Assembly (NCBI GenBank): GCA_964215955.1
Contig: CAXPDR010000037.1
Location: forward strand, 1 to 64,000
Direction: 5' to 3'
DNA from: GCA-2706205 sp964215955
GTDB taxonomy: Bacteria > Bdellovibrionota > Bacteriovoracia > Bacteriovoracales > Bacteriovoracaceae
DNA length: 64,000 bases
The position numbers were made by a program, and so were the translations under genes. The first letter of the stretch is position 1. Every line of letters begins with the position of its first letter. Under the pieces are notes generated by a model. It did no database searches, was not told where the DNA came from, and saw only the letters and a list, made by a program, of their open reading frames with translations. Shown piece by piece: positions 1-8,115 of this stretch.

Positions 1-20
1 TCCATGCTTACTTTTCCCAT
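1..20 (-). CDS. Start of a leftward gene cut by the window edge
   Basis: On the minus strand a GGAG Shine-Dalgarno is followed six bases later by ATG (18-20), and the frame runs open to the edge (MGKVSM). Only six codons are visible, so identity cannot be given. The repeated TAGGACAT sequence just upstream resembles the ends of some insertion sequences, so a transposase is possible. Confidence 0.25.
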
Positions 21-72
21 TTAATTCTCCAGGATTTTGAGTACCTGAGAATAATAATATTAATGCGTTAAG

Positions 73-107
73 TAGGACATTTTCGCTGGGAAATAAGGAT
101 AGGACAT
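73..107. repeat. TAGGACAT direct repeat, possible insertion sequence end
   Basis: The octamer TAGGACAT occurs at 73-80 and 100-107, 27 bases apart, the first copy followed by TTTCGCTGGG. Repeated GGACATTTTC-like boxes next to a GGG are seen at the termini of IS21-type elements. Here they lie upstream of a leftward start codon at 20. The rest of 1-269 shows only a 31-codon leftward frame (234-139) with no good ribosome binding site. Confidence 0.25.
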
Positions 108-269
108 AATTGTCGAATCTTTATACAAATTAAAAAAGATTACAATTTATGTTTTTTCTTCTTATCTATAACCAACTGATTTATTTGAGCTTTTATTAAT
201 ATTAAACTTTCTTTTTTGGCATTTGGCTTGCTCATTTAATTACCAAATAAAATAATTCAAGGGGGAGAA

Positions 270-935
270 TTGAAAAGTTTTTTAGTCATTCTTTTAGCAT
301 TTAGCTTTAACACTTATTCTAATGATCAATACCTTAAGGAAAGTTTAGAAAATATGCGAGACTACCAAGCAAGATTTGGTAGGATTGGAAATGTTGAAGT
401 AAGCAGTTTTGAGCCATGTGTTCACAAGGAGAAGACCGGAGGGTGGTATGACCACTGCTTTTTTAATTTAGAAGGAAATAATAGTTTTGGAGAGCCTGTT
501 TCTGATGTGGCAAAACTATGTGCTAAGAAAAGTCATAAGACTTTGAAAAATTGGCTTGAAGAAGAGGGAAAAGTCAAAAAAGCCTTTGATATTCTTCAAA
601 AAGAAAAGGGAAACAAGGGAATTTATATTATTGTAACTGATACTCATGAAGCCCTGCACACGAATAGACAGAGATCAAGTCTTTGGACTTGGCCAGAATC
701 TAATGGCGAAGGTTACTACTTAAAGTTTAATATTGCGATTTCAAGAGAGGGTGTATGTAATATTCCATCTGAAGAACAAGTGATTAATACTATAAAGAAT
801 TGGGTTGGGCATGCAGCATTTGATGGTGATGAAATAGAAGTATCCGCAAATGTAAGTGGTAATATCTTAGAGGAAAAAGAAAGTTCATCAATTAATGAGA
901 ACTCCAACTCAACTACTGCTGTCGTTGCAGAATAA
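270..935 (+). CDS. Secreted protein of unknown function
   Basis: Begins with TTG at 270, three bases after a strong GGGGGAG ribosome binding site (261-267). The first 18 residues form a Sec signal peptide (hydrophobic run, Asn-Thr-Tyr-Ser-Asn near the cleavage region). The mature part has four or five Cys and a hydrophilic Ser/Asn/Glu-rich tail. I do not recognise a family. Being Cys-containing and exported, it is probably periplasmic or extracellular. It converges on the small leftward gene at 937 with one base between them. Confidence 0.7.
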   Translation: MKSFLVILLAFSFNTYSNDQYLKESLENMRDYQARFGRIGNVEVSSFEPCVHKEKTGGWYDHCFFNLEGNNSFGEPVSDVAKLCAKKSHKTLKNWLEEEGKVKKAFDILQKEKGNKGIYIIVTDTHEALHTNRQRSSLWTWPESNGEGYYLKFNIAISREGVCNIPSEEQVINTIKNWVGHAAFDGDEIEVSANVSGNILEEKESSSINENSNSTTAVVAE

Positions 936-936
936 C

Positions 937-1167
937 TTAATTCTTATAAGCTTCTTTAGCAGCAATAAAACCTGAAATCATAATCTGAGCTAGCATGCCT
1001 AGCTCTTCATCATCTTCAACTCCATAAAAGTCTTCAAGATGCTCAACAAAGATTTCAATGGCTTCATCGTCCAGGTAGTTTTCAACTTTTGACATTAGTT
1101 GTTCTGCATTTAGGTCTTTTACGCTTTCAAAATAAGCGACTAGGTTTTCTTTTTCTTGATCGGTCAT
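937..1167 (-). CDS. Small acidic protein, unknown function
   Basis: A 76-residue, strongly acidic, apparently soluble helical protein (many Glu/Asp, no signal peptide). The C-terminal half has a hydrophobic helix pattern (LGMLAQIMISGFIAAKEAYK). No clear Shine-Dalgarno precedes the ATG, so the start is uncertain. It is divergent from the helicase gene. I do not recognise a family; composition and length support a real gene. Confidence 0.55.
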   Translation of the reverse strand: MTDQEKENLVAYFESVKDLNAEQLMSKVENYLDDEAIEIFVEHLEDFYGVEDDEELGMLAQIMISGFIAAKEAYKN

Positions 1168-1424
1168 GAAGGAATTATTAACTCTAAAACTAGAATTCGT
1201 AAAGAATTTTGAGAAATTAGCCCCTAAATAACATATTATTTACATTCTCCTTAAGAATTCTTGAGTTTATGTGAATATATGGTAGAAGTGGCAAACTTAT
1301 TTTAGTTAAACCACTCAGGTCCTATCTTTTACGGGCGAATTTATCTAGGTCCACAGTGGTATTTGGCCAGAATTTGGCAACGATGAACCACTGGGAAAAT
1401 CTCAGTACAAAACAAGGAAATTTA
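1168..1424 (+). promoter_or_regulatory. Long leader of the DEAD-box helicase gene
   Basis: About 250 bases lie between the divergent small gene and the helicase start, with no other gene. The last 120 bases hold short self-complementary stretches (CCAC-A-GTGG at 1351-1359; ACTG/CAGT around 1390-1406). A candidate -35 TTGAGT lies at 1261-1266, but the -10 is weak. Long structured leaders are common before DEAD-box helicase genes; a regulatory role here is inference. Confidence 0.3.
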
Positions 1425-3242
1425 ATGTTATTTTCAGAATTGAATCTTAAGTCTTCATCTATGAAGGCCATTGAAGCTTTAGGCTTTGAACAACCTTCGG
1501 AAATCCAAGAGAAATCTATTCCTAAATTATTGGAAGGTGAAATAGACTTTATTGGGCAAGCCCAAACTGGAACAGGTAAAACGGCTGCTTTTACTTTACC
1601 ACTTTTAGAAAAAATCGACTTTGATGCTAAACATATTCAAGCAATGGTTATTGCTCCTACTAGAGAGCTTGCAAATCAAATATGCCAAGAAATTGAAAAA
1701 CTATCTAAATTTGAACCAGTAAGAACACTCGCTGTTTATGGTGGGGTTCCGATTTCTGGGCAGCTTAGAGAACTTAAAAGAGGAAAGCCCCAAGTTATTG
1801 TTGGAACTCCTGGTAGACTGTTAGACGTTATGGGTAGAGGGGCTTTTGATTTAGAAAAATGTAGATATGTTATTTTAGATGAAGCTGATGAGATGCTTGA
1901 TATGGGATTTTTTGACGATGTTCAAGAAATTTTAGCAGAGGTTCCAGAAAAGAAAATCTGGATGTTCTCAGCAACAATGCCAAAGCCAATTTTAAATTTA
2001 ATCAATAAACATTTTTGTGATCCGGAACTTGTTAAAGTGACAAAGAAGATTTTAACTTCAGATGCGGTTGAGCAAAAATTTTGTTTGGTAAAAAGAAGAG
2101 ATATGGCAGAAGCCTTATGTCGATATCTTGATTATAATCAAAATACTTATGCTATCGTGTTTACGAGAACGAAAGTTGGAGCAAAAGAATTAACTGATGA
2201 ATTAAATATGAGAGGATTTCCTTCAGATGCTCTTCATGGAGATATGTCTCAAGAGCAAAGAGATCTTACAATGAAGAAGTTTAAAGAGAAAAAAATCTCA
2301 CTTCTAGTTTGTACAGATGTTGCTGCAAGAGGGATTGATGTAAATGACCTTACTCACGTAATCAATTTTTCACTTCCACAAGATAATGAAAGTTATGTCC
2401 ACAGAATTGGTAGAACAGGTAGAGGTGGAAGTAAGGGGATCGCATTATCAATTATTGATAACACAGAAGTGAGAAGAATTTCTCAAATTGAGCGAATTAC
2501 GAAAGCAAAGATTGAAAGAGTAAAGCTTCCAGAGGTTAAGGAAATTGTTGATGTTTTAACAGAAAAAGCTCTTGGGCAATTTGATTCTTTAATTGAAAAC
2601 TTTCAAGAAGATGGTGCTGGCTATGAGGCATTCAAAGCAAGGTTTTCTGAAAAATCTCAAGAAGAAGTTATGCAAGGTCTTTACTCGTTCATTTTCGAGC
2701 AATCATTAAAAAGATATAAGAAAGCGAGATCAATTGACGTTGAGCCGAATCAGAGAGGTGAAAGATCTTCTGATAGAGGTGGGTCAAGAGAAAGAGGTAC
2801 TAATGGTGCTCAAGTTGGTTATGAAAGATACCACATTACACTTGGTAGACAGGCTGGAATGGAGCCTGGTGAGCTAATCAGATTAGTCTCAAGAAACTTA
2901 TCTATTGGTGGTGGAGAAGTTGGAAAGATTACTGTTATGAATGATTTTTCATTCTTTGAATTACCGACTGATTATTCAGATAAAGTTATGGATCTTAATT
3001 CTACAACATGGAATGGTGAAAACTTCAAAGTTCAAGTTGCTAAAGGAAAATCTGATGGCGGCGGTGGTCGTCGTTCAGGAAGAAGAAATGGTAACCGAAA
3101 TGGAAGTAGAAGTGGTGGATTCCAAAGTCGTGGAAGAAGCGGCGACAGAAATGGAAATAGAGCTGAAGGTAGCTTTAGAAGAGGCCGTGGAGATGCTAAC
3201 GGTAACAGAGCCGATAGCGGTAAAAAATCATTCAGAAGATAA
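1425..3242 (+). CDS. DEAD-box ATP-dependent RNA helicase (DeaD/CsdA type)
   Basis: Unwinds RNA duplexes using ATP; DeaD/CsdA relatives act in ribosome assembly and mRNA decay, especially in the cold. The RecA-like core shows AQTGTGKT (Walker A), PTRELA, the DEAD box, SAT and the C-terminal HRIGRTGRGG motif. Around residues 475-560 is a DbpA-type RNA-binding domain, then an Arg/Gly/Asn-rich basic tail. The frame is open from a GTG at 1356. I place the start at ATG 1425 because AAGGAAA (1414-1420) sits five bases upstream and MLFSELNL matches the usual family N-terminus. It is monocistronic, with a long leader and a downstream inverted repeat. Confidence 0.93.
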   Translation: MLFSELNLKSSSMKAIEALGFEQPSEIQEKSIPKLLEGEIDFIGQAQTGTGKTAAFTLPLLEKIDFDAKHIQAMVIAPTRELANQICQEIEKLSKFEPVRTLAVYGGVPISGQLRELKRGKPQVIVGTPGRLLDVMGRGAFDLEKCRYVILDEADEMLDMGFFDDVQEILAEVPEKKIWMFSATMPKPILNLINKHFCDPELVKVTKKILTSDAVEQKFCLVKRRDMAEALCRYLDYNQNTYAIVFTRTKVGAKELTDELNMRGFPSDALHGDMSQEQRDLTMKKFKEKKISLLVCTDVAARGIDVNDLTHVINFSLPQDNESYVHRIGRTGRGGSKGIALSIIDNTEVRRISQIERITKAKIERVKLPEVKEIVDVLTEKALGQFDSLIENFQEDGAGYEAFKARFSEKSQEEVMQGLYSFIFEQSLKRYKKARSIDVEPNQRGERSSDRGGSRERGTNGAQVGYERYHITLGRQAGMEPGELIRLVSRNLSIGGGEVGKITVMNDFSFFELPTDYSDKVMDLNSTTWNGENFKVQVAKGKSDGGGGRRSGRRNGNRNGSRSGGFQSRGRSGDRNGNRAEGSFRRGRGDANGNRADSGKKSFRR

Positions 3243-3261
3243 GCATATAACAAAAGGTTCC

Positions 3262-3344
3262 AAAAGGTTCCAGCAACTAAATGGTTTAGCTTCGCGTTAA
3301 TGATATTGACGCAAACCTTCACCAAAAAGTTGCTGGAACCTTTT
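3262..3344. repeat. 17-bp perfect inverted repeat downstream of the helicase
   Basis: The 17 bases at 3262-3278 (AAAAGGTTCCAGCAACT) are the exact reverse complement of 3328-3344. The 49-base loop has nested pairing (GGTTT/AAACC and GCGT/ACGC). CAAAAGGTTC is also duplicated in tandem at 3251-3270. Right after it, AAAAAGTC (3345-3352) pairs with GACTTTTT (3369-3376). It could be a composite terminator, an mRNA 3' stabiliser, or a small repeat element. Confidence 0.6.
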
Positions 3345-3388
3345 AAAAAGTCCACAGGAAAAAAATTCGACTTTTTTTGTTCATTGTG

Positions 3389-3417
3389 TTGATTTAATAA
3401 TTCGATTAAAATAGTAT
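3389..3417 (+). promoter_or_regulatory. Candidate sigma-70 promoter for the septum protein gene
   Basis: TTGATT (3389-3394) and TAGTAT (3412-3417) are 17 bases apart in an AT-rich stretch about 40 bases before the start codon. Recognised by eye only. Confidence 0.4.
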
Positions 3418-3455
3418 AGAAAGTACAATAAAATCAGCCACTTAATACAGGGAAG

Positions 3456-4025
3456 TTGAAGTTGGAATTTGTTTTTGAAAACGATGGAAATCATAATAAC
3501 GCGCAGGGAGATATCTTCGCGCCAGTAAATAGTCAAAATAACGCTCAGGAAGAGCTTTTCGCTAGTGCGAGTGCACAAATTCCGAAAAGAAAACCGAGAA
3601 GAACCTTACCAAATGACTTTAATAATATCGATTTTGCTGAACCAGCAAAAAGGCCTCGTAAGCGGACGACAGGACCTAAGGTAAACTATGTAAAGTCAGT
3701 TAAAAAGAAAAAGAAGTCTGCTAAGAAGTCTTTCGAATGGACGTGGTCTAAAGCAGGATGGATTTTTTGTGGAGCACTGGTTTTAAGACTCTTTTTTATG
3801 GACTCTGGCGTTCTTGATTATCATTCAATGAACCAAACATTAATTGAAAAAGAAAATGATCTTCAAAGACTAAGACATGAAAATGCTGAAATTATGCAAG
3901 AGATTCATAAAATGAAAACATCTCAGTCTTATCAAAAGAAATTAGCAAGGGAACACTTAGGTGTAATTGCTCATGATGAATATCTTGTTCTATTTTCAAA
4001 AGATTCTACTGCTTCATCATTTTAA
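3456..4025 (+). CDS. Septum formation initiator (FtsB/DivIC-like) with basic N-terminal extension
   Basis: A bitopic membrane protein of the division site family. Residues 1-90 are a cytoplasmic basic tail with Lys/Arg clusters. A transmembrane segment follows (about 97-115), then a coiled coil with repeated Leu/Glu and a QKKLAREHLGVIAHDEYLVL block typical of DivIC/FtsB proteins, whose partner is FtsL/DivIB in the divisome. FtsB is about 100 residues, so the long N-terminal tail is unusual. The start is TTG at 3456 behind CAGGGA. The last 20 bases overlap the end of the convergent DUF192 gene. Confidence 0.8.
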   Translation: MKLEFVFENDGNHNNAQGDIFAPVNSQNNAQEELFASASAQIPKRKPRRTLPNDFNNIDFAEPAKRPRKRTTGPKVNYVKSVKKKKKSAKKSFEWTWSKAGWIFCGALVLRLFFMDSGVLDYHSMNQTLIEKENDLQRLRHENAEIMQEIHKMKTSQSYQKKLAREHLGVIAHDEYLVLFSKDSTASSF

Positions 4026-4503
4026 GCTGCATGCCTGGATGAATCTTTTTAGAAAACTTTGTATTCGATTTAACTTCTAAAATATGCTGTGAAAAAACGA
4101 CCTTTGAAAGGGGAACTTCACCTTTGAACTTAGGCTTTCTTGGAAAATGTGGAACACTTCGATGTATATCTAGAATATAGAAATCTTGGTTCATAAATAT
4201 AATATCTAAATCAAAATGTGTATCCGGCATCCAGAACTGCCTTTCCATCATGGTATTACCAGTAAAAAGCATGGCCTCATTGTCTTTGAAATCTTTTGGC
4301 TTAATCCCGCTTAGACCTTTTGTTTGCTGGCTGCGAGACTCTGCGATATAGGTTTTAAGTTTTTCTCCAGTTGGTAAAGTCATAATAACTTGTTTGTAGC
4401 TTTGTAAGTGGGACGCCGTAGACGCGTTGCAACCACTTAAAAGACTTAAAAGGCTAAGAAAAAGAATGAGCTTTGGGGCTCTTTGTTGTATAAAGTTACT
4501 CAT
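4006..4503 (-). CDS. DUF192 family lipoprotein
   Basis: A secreted lipoprotein of about 165 residues. The N-terminal hydrophobic segment ends in the lipobox LLSGC. The body matches the DUF192 fold: a start like IMTLPTGEKLKTYIAES, a middle AMLF...FWMPDTHFDLDIIFM, and a closing ...KFSKKIHPGMQLK. The function of this family is not established. I start it at ATG 4503, where the signal peptide begins, although the frame is open to 4584. It is divergent from aspS with a very short shared upstream region. Confidence 0.82.
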   Translation of the reverse strand: MSNFIQQRAPKLILFLSLLSLLSGCNASTASHLQSYKQVIMTLPTGEKLKTYIAESRSQQTKGLSGIKPKDFKDNEAMLFTGNTMMERQFWMPDTHFDLDIIFMNQDFYILDIHRSVPHFPRKPKFKGEVPLSKVVFSQHILEVKSNTKFSKKIHPGMQLKMMKQ

Positions 4504-4532
4504 ACGGTAAATCCTAATATATGGAGGAGGAA

Positions 4533-6332
4533 ATGGGAAACCATAATAGCGCGAGCACGAAATTAGCTGGATTAATGAGAACACATCACTGTGGGGAGTT
4601 AAGAGCTTCTGATATTGGAAAAGAAGTTACCCTGTGCGGATGGAATAATAAGTACCGAGATCTTGGTGGATTACATTTCATCGATATAAGAGATAAGCAT
4701 GGACTTACTCAATTAGCTTTTGATGAGTTTGAAGGAGACTTTAGTGTACTAAAAGGGCTTTCATTAGAATCAGTTATATTAGCTAAAGGCGTTGTTAGGG
4801 CAAGGCCAGAATCTGCTCTTAATAAAAATATGGATACTGGTGAAGTTGAAATTAGTGTTTCTGAAATAAAAGAACTTTCTCATGCTGATGAAGTACCTTT
4901 TTTACCACATGGAAAAATTTCGGCGACTGAAGATCTAAGATTAAAATATAGATATTTAGATCTTAGGGGGGATAAGTTACAAAACATTTTATCCATTAGA
5001 TCGAATGCCATGAAATTATCACGTGAAGCTTTATACGAAGAGGGTTTTACAGAAGTTGAGACTCCGATTCTTTATAAAACAACTCCTGAGGGAGCGAGAG
5101 ATTATATTGTGCCTTCAAGAGTTCATCCTGGAAAGGTTTACGCTCTTCCTCAGTCACCTCAAACATTAAAGCAGTTACTAATGATTGGAAATACGGATAA
5201 GTATTTTCAAATTTGTAAGTGTTTTAGAGATGAAGACCTTAGAGCTGATAGACAACCTGAATTTACTCAAATCGATATTGAAGTAAGTTTTGCGACTCAA
5301 GAGTATTTAAAAAATCTAGCGACCAAAATGGTGAGAAAACTTTTTAGCTTTGATGATACATTTGAAATTCCCATTATGAGTTACGATGAAGCTATGGCCA
5401 GATATGGGTCGGATAAACCAGATGTGAGATTTGGATTAGAACATCATATTGTGACCAATCTATTTGCAGGCTCTGGCTTTGGCGTATTTGAATCAATTAT
5501 TGAATCAGGTTTAAATAAAGCTATATTTGTACCAGCTTCTGTCAAAGAATTTTCAAGAAAAGAAGTTGATGCTTTAGTCGATGTGGTTAAACCTCATGGT
5601 GGAAAAGGTGTAGCTTGGTTTAAGGTAAAAGGTGATGAGGTAACTGGAGGAATTTCTAAGTTTGTTAAGCCTGAAACTTTAAGCGCATTAAAAGAAAAAG
5701 CGGGTGTTACTGAAGATGGAACTTTCTTTTTCTGTGCAGATGCTAAGCATTCTGTTGCACACTCTTGTGCAGATGCACTAAGACGTCACTTTGGTCATAC
5801 ATTAGACTTAATTAAAAAAGGCGATTATAAGTTTTTATGGGTCAATGATTTTCCTCTACTAGATTATGATGATGAAGATGGAAGGTTCTATGCCTGCCAC
5901 CATCCTTTTACGATGCCAAAAATTGATAAAATGGATGACTTTATGAGTGGAGATAAGGATAAACTTCAAAAACTACCTGCTGAAGCTTATGATCTTGTTT
6001 GTAATGGGTATGAAATGGGCGGAGGATCCTTAAGAATCTATCAAGCTGATGTTCAAGAGCAAATGTTTAAAGTTTTAGGTATGGGACAAGAAGAAGTAAA
6101 TCTTAAATTTGGTTTCTTCGTTGAGGCCCTTAAGTATGGAACACCTCCACATGCTGGTATTGCCTTTGGCTTTGACCGAACGGTTATGCTAATGGCGGGT
6201 ACTGATAATATTAGAGATGTAATCGCATTTCCAAAAACTAATGCTGCTACAGATCTAATGTGTAGTGCTCCAAGTCTGCCTGATATGGAACAATTAAATG
6301 AACTTGGGGTGAAATTAAAATCAAAAGACTAA
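4533..6332 (+). CDS. aspS: Aspartyl-tRNA synthetase
   Basis: Charges tRNA-Asp with aspartate. A bacterial-type class IIb enzyme: N-terminal OB-fold (MRTHHCGELRASDIGKEVTLCGW), catalytic core with motif 2 (FRDEDLRADRQPEFTQID) and motif 3 (GIAFGFDRTVML), and the bacterial GAD insertion in the middle. Length (about 600) is normal. An in-frame ATG at 4521 exists, but GGAGGAGG (4523-4530) sits between it and ATG 4533, favouring the latter. Whether the enzyme also makes Asp-tRNA-Asn cannot be told by eye. Confidence 0.96.
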   Translation: MGNHNSASTKLAGLMRTHHCGELRASDIGKEVTLCGWNNKYRDLGGLHFIDIRDKHGLTQLAFDEFEGDFSVLKGLSLESVILAKGVVRARPESALNKNMDTGEVEISVSEIKELSHADEVPFLPHGKISATEDLRLKYRYLDLRGDKLQNILSIRSNAMKLSREALYEEGFTEVETPILYKTTPEGARDYIVPSRVHPGKVYALPQSPQTLKQLLMIGNTDKYFQICKCFRDEDLRADRQPEFTQIDIEVSFATQEYLKNLATKMVRKLFSFDDTFEIPIMSYDEAMARYGSDKPDVRFGLEHHIVTNLFAGSGFGVFESIIESGLNKAIFVPASVKEFSRKEVDALVDVVKPHGGKGVAWFKVKGDEVTGGISKFVKPETLSALKEKAGVTEDGTFFFCADAKHSVAHSCADALRRHFGHTLDLIKKGDYKFLWVNDFPLLDYDDEDGRFYACHHPFTMPKIDKMDDFMSGDKDKLQKLPAEAYDLVCNGYEMGGGSLRIYQADVQEQMFKVLGMGQEEVNLKFGFFVEALKYGTPPHAGIAFGFDRTVMLMAGTDNIRDVIAFPKTNAATDLMCSAPSLPDMEQLNELGVKLKSKD

Positions 6333-6336
6333 AAAA

Positions 6337-6987
6337 TTATGCAGCCTCACTTGCTGGAAGTGAGGCTATATTTATATAAGCCACTTCTGCAACTGAAGCT
6401 CTTCTATCTAATTCTTGTCTTAACCAGTCATCACTAACTGTTCGTGAACTTGACAAAAAATCAGCTAAACCTCTTCTGTCCTCACTGGAAAAATTAAAAA
6501 CAAAAAATGTACCAAATGAAAGATAACAGAATAGATATCCTATAGCTCTATTAAAAGCATTTTTAAAATTAACACTATAATCCAGTTCTTTTTTATTCTT
6601 ATAAAATTTTTCACTGATGATAGTAAGTCCAAGTGCTTTTTTTCCAAGAGTTTTTCCATTAAAGATAAATGTCGTATAGAAGAAATAACTAGTGTAGAGA
6701 GATAGAAAGATTAATCCATGAGTTAGGATATTTCCTTGGATTAACTCGAGTTTTTGAGCATAATTAAGTGGGGCAAAATATTGATTGATAAAGACACCAT
6801 ATGCTCCATCAATAGCAGTCTTTAATAGCCCAATAGTTAAAATATCTACCATAAAAGCAATACCTCTTTTAAATAGTAGGGTATTGTCTGATCTTTTGAT
6901 TTCTTTAATTTCAACTTGATTTGAGGGATCTATAATTTGTTTTTTTTCAATAAAATCCACTAAATGTATTACTTTACCATCTTTCAT
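6337..6987 (-). CDS. RDD family membrane protein
   Basis: A 216-residue inner-membrane protein with an RDD domain. After a cytoplasmic N-terminus (about 35 residues) comes KRGIAFMVDILTIG, where Arg and Asp are the family signature. Several hydrophobic segments follow, with the conserved GKTLGKKALGLTIIS loop. The biochemical role of RDD proteins is mostly unknown; some relatives affect ion transport. Its C-terminal codons double as the hairpin that ends aspS. It is followed on the same strand only by convergent aspS, so it is probably single-gene. Confidence 0.8.
   Translation of the reverse strand: MKDGKVIHLVDFIEKKQIIDPSNQVEIKEIKRSDNTLLFKRGIAFMVDILTIGLLKTAIDGAYGVFINQYFAPLNYAQKLELIQGNILTHGLIFLSLYTSYFFYTTFIFNGKTLGKKALGLTIISEKFYKNKKELDYSVNFKNAFNRAIGYLFCYLSFGTFFVFNFSSEDRRGLADFLSSSRTVSDDWLRQELDRRASVAEVAYINIASLPASEAA
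6344..6366. terminator. Hairpin between aspS and the convergent RDD gene
   Basis: A 9-bp perfect stem GCCTCACTT/AAGTGAGGC (6344-6352 and 6358-6366) with a five-base loop lies just after aspS, inside the last codons of the convergent gene. Flanks are T-rich on one strand and A-rich on the other, so it can serve both transcripts. Confidence 0.65.
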
Positions 6988-7028
6988 GTATTATTTATCG
7001 GTAGAGTAATAAATTTATAGAAGTTATT

Positions 7029-7053
7029 TTGGGCAGAGGAAAGTTCTGCCCAA
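7029..7053. terminator. Strong hairpin after the cytochrome c peroxidase gene
   Basis: TTGGGCAGA (7029-7037) pairs perfectly with TCTGCCCAA (7045-7053) around a seven-base loop. It lies between the end of the leftward peroxidase gene and the start of the next leftward gene. There is no long U run in the leftward direction, so termination efficiency is uncertain. Confidence 0.5.
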
Positions 7054-7061
7054 GTTTAAAA

Positions 7062-8018
7062 TTAAATTTTTAATTTAGTTTTTGCTGTTAAACTTGATAG
7101 GAATGCTTTTATGTTTGAGACCTCTTCATCAGTTAGTTGCTTACCTAGTTGATACTCCGCCATAATTTTAATAGCTTGCTCTAGAGTTTTGATGGAGCCG
7201 TCATGAAAATAAGGTCCTGTTTTTTCAATATTTCTAAGGATAGGAACTTTAAATTTAAATTTATCTCTTTTTCTATTCGTGACTTCAAATCGACCAAGAT
7301 CTTTACTTTTATAAGGCTTTACTATACCAAGCTTTTGAAAAGAATTACTAGTAAGTCCTTCTCCTGCATGGCAGGAAGTACAACCTATTTGAATAAAGCT
7401 TTTGAGGCCTAGCCTTTCCTTACTTGATAAAGCTTGAATGTCACCTTTAAGGTAATCATCGAATCGGGAAGGGGTAACAAGTGTTCTTTCAAAGCTTTCA
7501 ATTGCAACACCAATGTTTTTAAAATTAAATGGTTTTTTTTCTTTAGGAAAGGCTTTTTTAAACATGGCTAGATATTCAGGGGTATTTATTTTGGTAAGAG
7601 CTTCTTTTTCATTAGGAATACCATGTTCTATGGGGTTTAAAATAGGGCCAACAGCTTGTTCTGCTAAGTCTTTTGCCCTTCCATCCCAAAACTGTTTGAA
7701 ATTTAAGTGAGAGTTTAATGTCGTTGGTGAATTTCTGGTTCCTCGCCTCCCATCATGGCCAGGAGAAGTTTTTTGATTATCAACCCCGAATGTATCGAGA
7801 TTATGGCAGCTATTACATGATATTTTGTTATTAAGTGATAGCGAGGTTTCGAAATAAAGCTTTTTTCCTAAAGTAATCTTATCAGATGAAATAGAAGTTG
7901 GTCTCTCTAAAGGTTTAAAATAGGATTTTGCTTCTTTTTGAAGCTTCTTATCATCTTGGGTAATTTGTATGTTAGTGCAACTTAATAAAAGAAAGAGTAG
8001 TGGTATATATCGATTCAT
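7062..8018 (-). CDS. Diheme cytochrome c peroxidase (MauG/CcpA family), lipoprotein
   Basis: Predicted to reduce hydrogen peroxide, or carry out a related diheme oxidation, in the periplasm. Two heme-binding motifs are visible, CNSCH near residue 70 and CTSCH near 213. So are the family blocks LGKKLYFETSLS, GRRGTRNSPTTLN, FWDGRAKDLAEQ and GPYFHDGSIKTLEQA. The signal sequence ends in a lipobox-like LLSC, so it is probably membrane-anchored. Length 318 is normal. It is divergent from the FMN glutamate-synthase-like gene. Confidence 0.9.
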   Translation of the reverse strand: MNRYIPLLFLLLSCTNIQITQDDKKLQKEAKSYFKPLERPTSISSDKITLGKKLYFETSLSLNNKISCNSCHNLDTFGVDNQKTSPGHDGRRGTRNSPTTLNSHLNFKQFWDGRAKDLAEQAVGPILNPIEHGIPNEKEALTKINTPEYLAMFKKAFPKEKKPFNFKNIGVAIESFERTLVTPSRFDDYLKGDIQALSSKERLGLKSFIQIGCTSCHAGEGLTSNSFQKLGIVKPYKSKDLGRFEVTNRKRDKFKFKVPILRNIEKTGPYFHDGSIKTLEQAIKIMAEYQLGKQLTDEEVSNIKAFLSSLTAKTKLKI

Positions 8019-8115
8019 GTCATTTACTCCATTGGATAGAAATTATTTCCCTTATATCTTACACGCTAGAGTACTGATGCAATTATGATTATAATCAAAT
8101 AATGGAGATTATTTT

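Noticed and set aside
139..234. 31-codon leftward Lys-rich frame
   Set aside because: Weak binding site and low-complexity composition in AT-rich DNA.
2941..3300. Long frames on both strands over the helicase tail
   Set aside because: They are shadows of the Arg/Gly/Asn-rich repeats of the helicase C-terminus.
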